17,436 nucleotides of DNA from RGIG3102 sp964649845 (lineage in GTDB: Bacteria; Bacillota; Clostridia; Oscillospirales; Ruminococcaceae). Under the pieces are notes generated by a model. The model saw only the letters and a program-made list of their open reading frames with translations. It was not told the origin of the DNA and searched no databases. This document shows positions 13,196 through 17,436 of this stretch, in pieces. Location of the stretch: positions 1 through 17,436 of the forward strand of contig CAZYSS010000046.1 in the NCBI GenBank assembly GCA_964649845.1. Reading direction: 5' to 3'. The position numbers and the translations under genes are program-made. The stretch's first letter is position 1. The number at the start of each line of letters is the position of its first letter.

Positions 13196-13230
13196 AAAAA
13201 TACTTCCTCTGAAAAGGGGAAGTATTTTTT
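13196..13230 (+). terminator. terminator after the two-component operon
   Basis: AAAAATACTTCC (13196-13207) pairs with GGAAGTATTTTT (13218-13229), loop of 10. The stem is 12 bp and is followed by T. Because the arms begin with A and end with T it could work in both directions. Confidence 0.9.
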
Positions 13231-13352
13231 TGAAATTTTTGTGAATAGTTGGGTTGTTTAGTTTCAGTTTATTTTTTCGCGATAAGATTTTGCCATAAAA
13301 GCACAGAATGCTTCATGTAATTCAATATGTGTTGTGGAGGAGAACAAAGGCT

Positions 13353-14036
13353 ATGTTACAGAAACGGAAAACTACATTACAGGATAATCATCTGGCAAAA
13401 GGTATGTTTAAATTCGGTGCGCTGTATATTTTTGTTTTTTATATTCTGGAGAAAAGGAACGTCAAAACTCATATAATTTACACAGCTTTGGATGAAATGA
13501 TTCCGTATTGCAAATACTTTGTAGTTCCATATCTGTTCTGGTTTGTATTGATGGGAGCTGCACTGTATTACTTTCTGTTTGTCTCAAAAAATAAGCAGGA
13601 AAATGAAGCGGTGATTTATTCTGCGGTTACAGGGATGATATTGTTTATAGCGATTTCGATGATTTATCCAAACGGGCATAACCTAAGGCCGGCTTATACC
13701 GGAGGTGGTTTTTTCGGCAGATGCGTAGAATTTGTATATAGCATTGATACATCAACAAATATCCTTCCAAGTTTACACGTATTCCTGACGGTAGTGGCTA
13801 CTATCGGGTTTATGCGCCAGGAAGAGTTAAGAAATAAAAAAGGCTTTTCCACATTAATTATTACGATAGCAACATTGATTATTCTATCTACAATGTTTCT
13901 GAAGCAGCACAGTGTAATAGATGTAATCTCTGCACTTGCACTCAATCTTATTTGTTATACAGTTTTCTATAAGTCAGATATAAAGGAGAAAAAGAGATGT
14001 ATTCGAAAAAAATACTTACAATCCCAAACATATTAA
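13353..14036 (+). CDS. PAP2-like membrane phosphatase or phosphotransferase
   Basis: A 227-aa protein with about five or six transmembrane helices. PAP2 motifs are visible: LRP (motif 1 remnant), ILPSLHVF (motif 2, in the place of PSGH) and STMFLKQHSVIDV (motif 3, with the catalytic His and Asp; the usual Arg is replaced). The KQH form is typical of the PAP2_3/Aur1-like branch acting on lipid phosphates or transferring phospho-alcohol head groups. The start at ATG 13353 is chosen over the ATG at 13308 because GGAGGA (13337-13342) lies 10 bases upstream and the longer form has no ribosome binding site. The gene overlaps the CDP-alcohol phosphatidyltransferase gene by 40 bases. Dephosphorylation of phosphatidylglycerophosphate, or another lipid-phosphate step, would fit the neighbour. 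Confidence 0.78.
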   Translation: MLQKRKTTLQDNHLAKGMFKFGALYIFVFYILEKRNVKTHIIYTALDEMIPYCKYFVVPYLFWFVLMGAALYYFLFVSKNKQENEAVIYSAVTGMILFIAISMIYPNGHNLRPAYTGGGFFGRCVEFVYSIDTSTNILPSLHVFLTVVATIGFMRQEELRNKKGFSTLIITIATLIILSTMFLKQHSVIDVISALALNLICYTVFYKSDIKEKKRCIRKKYLQSQTY

Positions 14037-14572
14037 GTTTTTTGAGAATTATTCTGGCTGTTTTGTTTTTTGCAATCAGTTTTCAATATGGAATTGACCG
14101 CAAAAGAACAGAATTGGTGACAATACTGCTGATTTCTGCCCTTACAGATTTTCTTGATGGGAAAATCGCCAGAAAGTTTAATATGATAAGTGAATTTGGA
14201 AAACTGATAGATCCTATAGCAGACAAGCTGACACAAGGAGTACTGTTGCTGAGTGTATGCAGAGAATATACGGCAGGGAAAATCGTTTTCATTCTGTTTA
14301 TGATTAAAGAAACATATATGTGCATTATGGGACTTAAAACTATTGCTGTTACTGGTTATAACGACGGGGCTATGTGGTATGGAAAGATAAATACGATAGT
14401 GTTCTATGCGGTTATGGTGATTCTGTTTCTTTTCCCTGCAATCCCCGATATTGCAGGCGAAGCAATGATAACCGTGTGCGGTATATTTATGACTATGGCA
14501 CTTGTGCTGTATGCAAAGCATTATAAAGCGTTGCAGATGAGCAGCAACAAAGATTATGAGGTGAAAAGATAA
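13997..14572 (+). CDS. pgsA: CDP-alcohol phosphatidyltransferase (PgsA-like)
   Basis: A 191-aa integral membrane enzyme with about six hydrophobic segments. The family signature D-xx-DG-xx-AR-x8-G-xxx-D-xxx-D is complete: DFLDGKIARKFNMISEFGKLIDPIAD (from about residue 51), carrying the metal-binding aspartates. The N-terminus TIPNILSFLRI is the usual PgsA start. It transfers a phosphatidyl group from CDP-diacylglycerol to an alcohol, most likely glycerol-3-phosphate. AAAGGAG lies before ATG 13997. Because clostridial genomes often hold several paralogues, this may be a specialised copy (for example cardiolipin or another polar lipid), not the essential pgsA. It is operonic with a PAP2-like protein and a lipid kinase. 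Confidence 0.88.
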   Translation: MYSKKILTIPNILSFLRIILAVLFFAISFQYGIDRKRTELVTILLISALTDFLDGKIARKFNMISEFGKLIDPIADKLTQGVLLLSVCREYTAGKIVFILFMIKETYMCIMGLKTIAVTGYNDGAMWYGKINTIVFYAVMVILFLFPAIPDIAGEAMITVCGIFMTMALVLYAKHYKALQMSSNKDYEVKR

Positions 14573-14574
14573 AT

Positions 14575-15093
14575 ATGAAATATGCGGTATTGTATTATTC
14601 TGAAACCGGCAACACAGAAATGTTGGCGCAGGCTATTTATAGCTCTATTGATTCATATGAGAAAACAATAGTTGAAATTGATTATGATATAGATATACCT
14701 GATGCAGATTTGTATTTTATAGGTTTTCCGGTGCACAGAGGCAGTTGCAGTGCAAAGGTAATAGACTGTTTTGAAAAGATAAAAGACGGAAAAATCGCAC
14801 TGTTTGCAACCTGTGGTCTGCAACCTAATCTGAAATATAAAAATAAAATAAGAAGTGCGGTTACAATATGGATTCCGGATGATATAAGCTGTGTTGGCTT
14901 TTTCTTGTGCAGCGGTAAGACTTCTCAAAAAGGGTATGAAGAACTGTTGAAATATTTTTCTGATTACCGGGAAGAAATTAATGCAATGGTTGCACAGGGA
15001 AATATGCGCCCGGATACACAGGATATATTAGAACGGCGCAGATTTGTATCTGAAACAATAAAAATAGTGGGAATGACGGAAAAAGATGTTTAA
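14575..15093 (+). CDS. flavodoxin-family protein
   Basis: A 172-aa protein with the flavodoxin phosphate-binding loop SETGNTEML at residues 9-17, directly after the first strand (MKYAVLYY). PDADLYFIGFPVHRGSCS matches the second FMN loop and KIALFATCGL the following strand. The fold should bind FMN and carry single electrons or serve as a small reductase. The C-terminus (about 125-172) is a charged helical extension. It starts two bases after the stop of the phosphatidyltransferase gene and overlaps the next gene by eight bases. A redox protein inside a phospholipid operon is unusual. It could be related to the BilS-type flavodoxins of gut Clostridia, but no partner reductase is present. Confidence 0.85.
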   Translation: MKYAVLYYSETGNTEMLAQAIYSSIDSYEKTIVEIDYDIDIPDADLYFIGFPVHRGSCSAKVIDCFEKIKDGKIALFATCGLQPNLKYKNKIRSAVTIWIPDDISCVGFFLCSGKTSQKGYEELLKYFSDYREEINAMVAQGNMRPDTQDILERRRFVSETIKIVGMTEKDV

Positions 15094-15472
15094 AAAGTTA
15101 TTTATAAAAATTAAAAACTGGTACAACAGCATATATGGAGCAGATGAAACGGGATTTTTTATTCTTCTTATATATATTATTTTGCTTACAATTGCCATTT
15201 TTTCACAAAATATGCCGCTTTATATTGCTGCACTGATTACTTTTGCTATATTTGTACGAAGATTTTTTTCATTGGATTGCTGGACAAGAGGAAAAGAAAA
15301 TATGCATTTCTGCAGATTTATTAAACTGTGGAGGCTGCGTATCAAAGAGTACCGAACATCAAGAATTTTTATATGTCCGGATTGCGGTAATTTTATTCGT
15401 GTACCTAAAAATAGAGGAAAAATACGTATAACCTGTCCGGTTTGTAAAACCGAAATTATAAAGAAAACCTGA
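15086..15472 (+). CDS. small membrane protein with C-terminal zinc ribbon
   Basis: A 128-aa protein. It has a basic N-terminal helix, two transmembrane segments (about 24-40 and 44-60), a basic linker (61-93) and a zinc ribbon with CPDC (97-100) and CPVC (117-120). The Cys pairs are 20 residues apart with GNFIRVP and GKIRITC between them, a classic rubredoxin-like zinc knuckle. The function is unknown. Similar two-helix-plus-ribbon proteins occur in Clostridia beside membrane or cell-wall genes. It overlaps the flavodoxin gene by eight bases and precedes the lipid kinase gene by ten. Confidence 0.8.
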   Translation: MFKKLFIKIKNWYNSIYGADETGFFILLIYIILLTIAIFSQNMPLYIAALITFAIFVRRFFSLDCWTRGKENMHFCRFIKLWRLRIKEYRTSRIFICPDCGNFIRVPKNRGKIRITCPVCKTEIIKKT

Positions 15473-15482
15473 GGCGCAGAAA

Positions 15483-16382
15483 ATGGACAACAGAAAAAAT
15501 GTTTTATTTGTATATAATCCAAAAGCAGGTAAAGCGAAAATAAAAGAACATCTGTCAGATATTCTTAATATTTTTGCCGCAGCAGACTACAGGGTTACAA
15601 TACACCCTACACAATACCCCAGAGAAGCAACAGAAATTGTAAGTAGAATTAGAGAAAGGGAATATGATTGCGTAGTCTGTAGCGGTGGTGACGGCACACT
15701 TGATGAAGTGGTATCAGGTATGATTGACAGCACTGTAAATATTCCTATTGGATATATACCTGCAGGCAGCACAAATGATTTTGCAACCAGTCTTGGTATA
15801 CCATCAGTTATGACAGAGGCGGCAGAAGAAATTGTGGAAGGCACTCCTTTTTCCTGTGATGCGGGAAAACTGAATGGACAGGTATTTGTATATATAGCAG
15901 CCTTTGGACTGTTTACTGAACTGTCTTATGAAACGGAACAGCACTTGAAGAATATTTTCGGTCACATGGCATACATACTTCAGGGTATAAAAAACATATC
16001 AAAAATAAAATCATATAAAATGACATTTGAAGCTGAAAATGAAAAACATGACGGTGATTTTATTTATGGTATGATTACTAACTCAACATCTGTCGGCGGT
16101 TTTAAAAATGTAACCGGTAAAAATATTCAGTTCAACGATGGTGAGTTTGAAGTAACATTAATCAGAAAGCCGCAGACACCTGCCCAGCTTAATAATATTA
16201 TAAAAGCATTTGTAACACAGTCTTTTGAGGATAAAAATGTAATTCATTTTAAAACCGATAATCTCAGGATCACAAGTGTAAATCCGGTTAAATGGACACT
16301 TGACGGAGAGTATGGTGGCGAATGGGAAACAGTTGAAATAAACAATCATCAAAAGGCGTTTTCGATTATTTGTAAAAGATAG
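15483..16382 (+). CDS. diacylglycerol kinase family lipid kinase (YegS/DgkB-like)
   Basis: A 299-aa cytosolic or peripheral enzyme. The catalytic-domain motifs are VYNPKAGKA (10-18), CSGGDGTLDEVVSG (66-79, the ATP-binding GGDGT) and YIPAGSTNDFATSLG (91-105). The C-terminal beta domain ends in WTLDGEYGGEWE, where LDGE is the conserved metal-site element. It phosphorylates diacylglycerol or a related lipid, returning it to phosphatidic acid and thus to CDP-diacylglycerol, the substrate of the phosphatidyltransferase encoded upstream. Length and motifs match the family. It ends 17 bases before the ftsH start with no terminator between. Confidence 0.92.
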   Translation: MDNRKNVLFVYNPKAGKAKIKEHLSDILNIFAAADYRVTIHPTQYPREATEIVSRIREREYDCVVCSGGDGTLDEVVSGMIDSTVNIPIGYIPAGSTNDFATSLGIPSVMTEAAEEIVEGTPFSCDAGKLNGQVFVYIAAFGLFTELSYETEQHLKNIFGHMAYILQGIKNISKIKSYKMTFEAENEKHDGDFIYGMITNSTSVGGFKNVTGKNIQFNDGEFEVTLIRKPQTPAQLNNIIKAFVTQSFEDKNVIHFKTDNLRITSVNPVKWTLDGEYGGEWETVEINNHQKAFSIICKR

Positions 16383-16399
16383 AACAAGAGAGGAAAATT

Positions 16400-17436
16400 A
16401 TGAACGAAATCAAAAAACCACAAAAACCGTTGTTTTTCTATTATGCGATAGTAATTATATCTATAATGCTGTTCAACTTAATTGCATTACCTGCAATTGC
16501 TGAAAGGCAGATAGTAGAAAAAGATTATGGCAGTTTTATGACTCTTACTGAAGAAAGAAAAATAGATAAGGTAGAGATAAGAGACAATAAAATCATATTT
16601 ACAGTAAAAGGTGAAAGACAGATTTATAAAACAGGTCTGATGAATGACCCTGCCCTTGCTGAAAGGCTGCACAATTCAGGTGCTGTATTCAGTTCTGAAA
16701 TTGTAGAAGAAGCATCACCTGCAGCAGGTTTTATACTCACATGGATTCTTCCAATGGTAGTTTTCACAATATTTGGACAGCTTATGTCAAAGAAAATGAT
16801 GGATAAAGCAGGTGGCGGTCCAAACTCAATGATGTTTAATATGGGCAAAAGCAATGCAAAAGTATATGTGAAATCATCTGACGGCATCAAGTTTACTGAT
16901 GTTGCCGGTGAAGATGAAGCAAAGGAAAATCTGCAGGAAATTGTAGATTATCTTCATAATCCGTCCAAATACACTGAAATCGGTGCACAGATGCCAAAAG
17001 GCATTTTACTTGTAGGCCCTCCGGGCACGGGTAAAACCATGCTGGCAAAGGCTGTTGCAGGTGAGGCAAACGTGCCATTCTTCTCTATGTCTGGTTCTGA
17101 ATTTGTGGAAATGTTTGTGGGTATGGGCGCATCAAAAGTTCGTGACCTGTTCAAGCAGGCAAAGGAAAAAGCTCCTTGTATTATTTTTATAGACGAAATT
17201 GACGCCATAGGTAAAAAGCGTGACGGTGGCCATATCGGCGGCAACGATGAACGCGAACAGACCCTTAACCAGCTGCTGACAGAGATGGACGGCTTTGAAG
17301 GCAATACAGGTGTTATTATTCTGGCTGCCACAAATCGACCTGAATCCCTGGACCCTGCACTTACCAGACCGGGCCGTTTTGACCGCCGTGTACCGGTGGA
17401 ACTGCCGGACCTGAAAGGCCGTGAAGAAATACTGAA
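16400..17436 (+). CDS. ftsH: ATP-dependent zinc metalloprotease FtsH, N-terminal part (cut by window end)
   Basis: 345 residues are visible and the frame is open at the window end. A first transmembrane helix (about 14-33) and a second (about 112-131) enclose a short external domain. The AAA+ module then shows FTDVAGEDEAKENLQEIV, Walker A GPPGTGKT (206-213), Walker B IIFIDEIDAIG (Asp265-Glu266), EREQTLNQLLTEMDGF and the second region of homology AATNRPESLDPALTRPGRFDRR. The HEXXH protease site lies beyond the window. It degrades damaged or unassembled membrane proteins and short-lived regulators. AGAGAGG lies before ATG 16400. It is joined to the lipid operon by a 17-base gap. Confidence 0.97.
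   Translation, partial: MNEIKKPQKPLFFYYAIVIISIMLFNLIALPAIAERQIVEKDYGSFMTLTEERKIDKVEIRDNKIIFTVKGERQIYKTGLMNDPALAERLHNSGAVFSSEIVEEASPAAGFILTWILPMVVFTIFGQLMSKKMMDKAGGGPNSMMFNMGKSNAKVYVKSSDGIKFTDVAGEDEAKENLQEIVDYLHNPSKYTEIGAQMPKGILLVGPPGTGKTMLAKAVAGEANVPFFSMSGSEFVEMFVGMGASKVRDLFKQAKEKAPCIIFIDEIDAIGKKRDGGHIGGNDEREQTLNQLLTEMDGFEGNTGVIILAATNRPESLDPALTRPGRFDRRVPVELPDLKGREEIL

Noticed and set aside
13308..13352. Longer N-terminus for the PAP2-like protein
   Set aside because: ATG 13308 has no ribosome binding site, whereas ATG 13353 has GGAGGA at a suitable distance.
14575..15093. BilS of a bilirubin-reduction locus
   Set aside because: The flavodoxin fold fits, but no BilR-type reductase is nearby, so a specific name is not supported.

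Overview
The window looks like AT-rich chromosomal DNA from a gut-type Firmicute of class Clostridia, most plausibly Lachnospiraceae or a relative. The support is the codon use (AAA, GAA, ATA, AGA), strong AGGAGG-type ribosome binding sites, a GldG/DUF4340 ABC operon, and a TnpV / ParB-like / serine-recombinase cluster typical of clostridial mobile elements. The genus cannot be fixed from sequence alone. All convincing genes are on the + strand.

Layout. (1) 1-55 is the 3' part of a tRNA-Asn(GTT), followed by two terminator hairpins (67-107, 134-175). (2) 176-556 has no gene but holds a candidate promoter, a nested-stem RNA candidate (355-480) and a GC-rich hairpin (493-526). (3) 557-6065 is a compact gene run: a free-standing RNA polymerase alpha-CTD-like protein, a lipoprotein, and a four-gene ABC module (ATPase, permease, GldG-like protein, DUF4340 protein) with overlapping start and stop codons. 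(4) 6097-6289 carries a textbook TTGACA-N17-TATAAT promoter and ends in a very long terminator hairpin with no ORF between, so it looks like a dedicated small-RNA gene. (5) 6291-6706 is intergenic, with two tandem inverted repeats. (6) 6716-10249 is mobile-element DNA: a micro-ORF coupled to TnpV, a long dyad region, a ParB-like protein, small ORFs and a large serine recombinase. (7) 10428-10557 repeats, in diverged form, the tRNA-Asn 3' end and both of its terminators. (8) 10689-17436 is ordinary chromosome: an ABC-transporter type IV permease-like membrane protein with a two-component system, then an operon for membrane lipids (PAP2-like phosphatase, CDP-alcohol phosphatidyltransferase, flavodoxin, zinc-ribbon membrane protein, diacylglycerol-kinase family protein) running into ftsH, which is cut by the window end.

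How it fits together. The 18-bp exact repeat of the tRNA 3' end (35-52 and 10428-10445) and the homologous flanks after it suggest that the intervening ~10.4 kb is an island inserted at tRNA-Asn, with the ABC operon as cargo and the TnpV/ParB/recombinase cluster as mobile machinery, possibly a second nested insertion. An alternative is two ancestral tandem tRNA-Asn genes, one later destroyed. The region right of 10560 appears unrelated to the island. The strongest candidates for something undescribed are the 6132-6289 RNA gene, the 355-480 RNA candidate with the alpha-CTD-like gene that follows it, and the lipid operon with its embedded flavodoxin and zinc-ribbon membrane protein.
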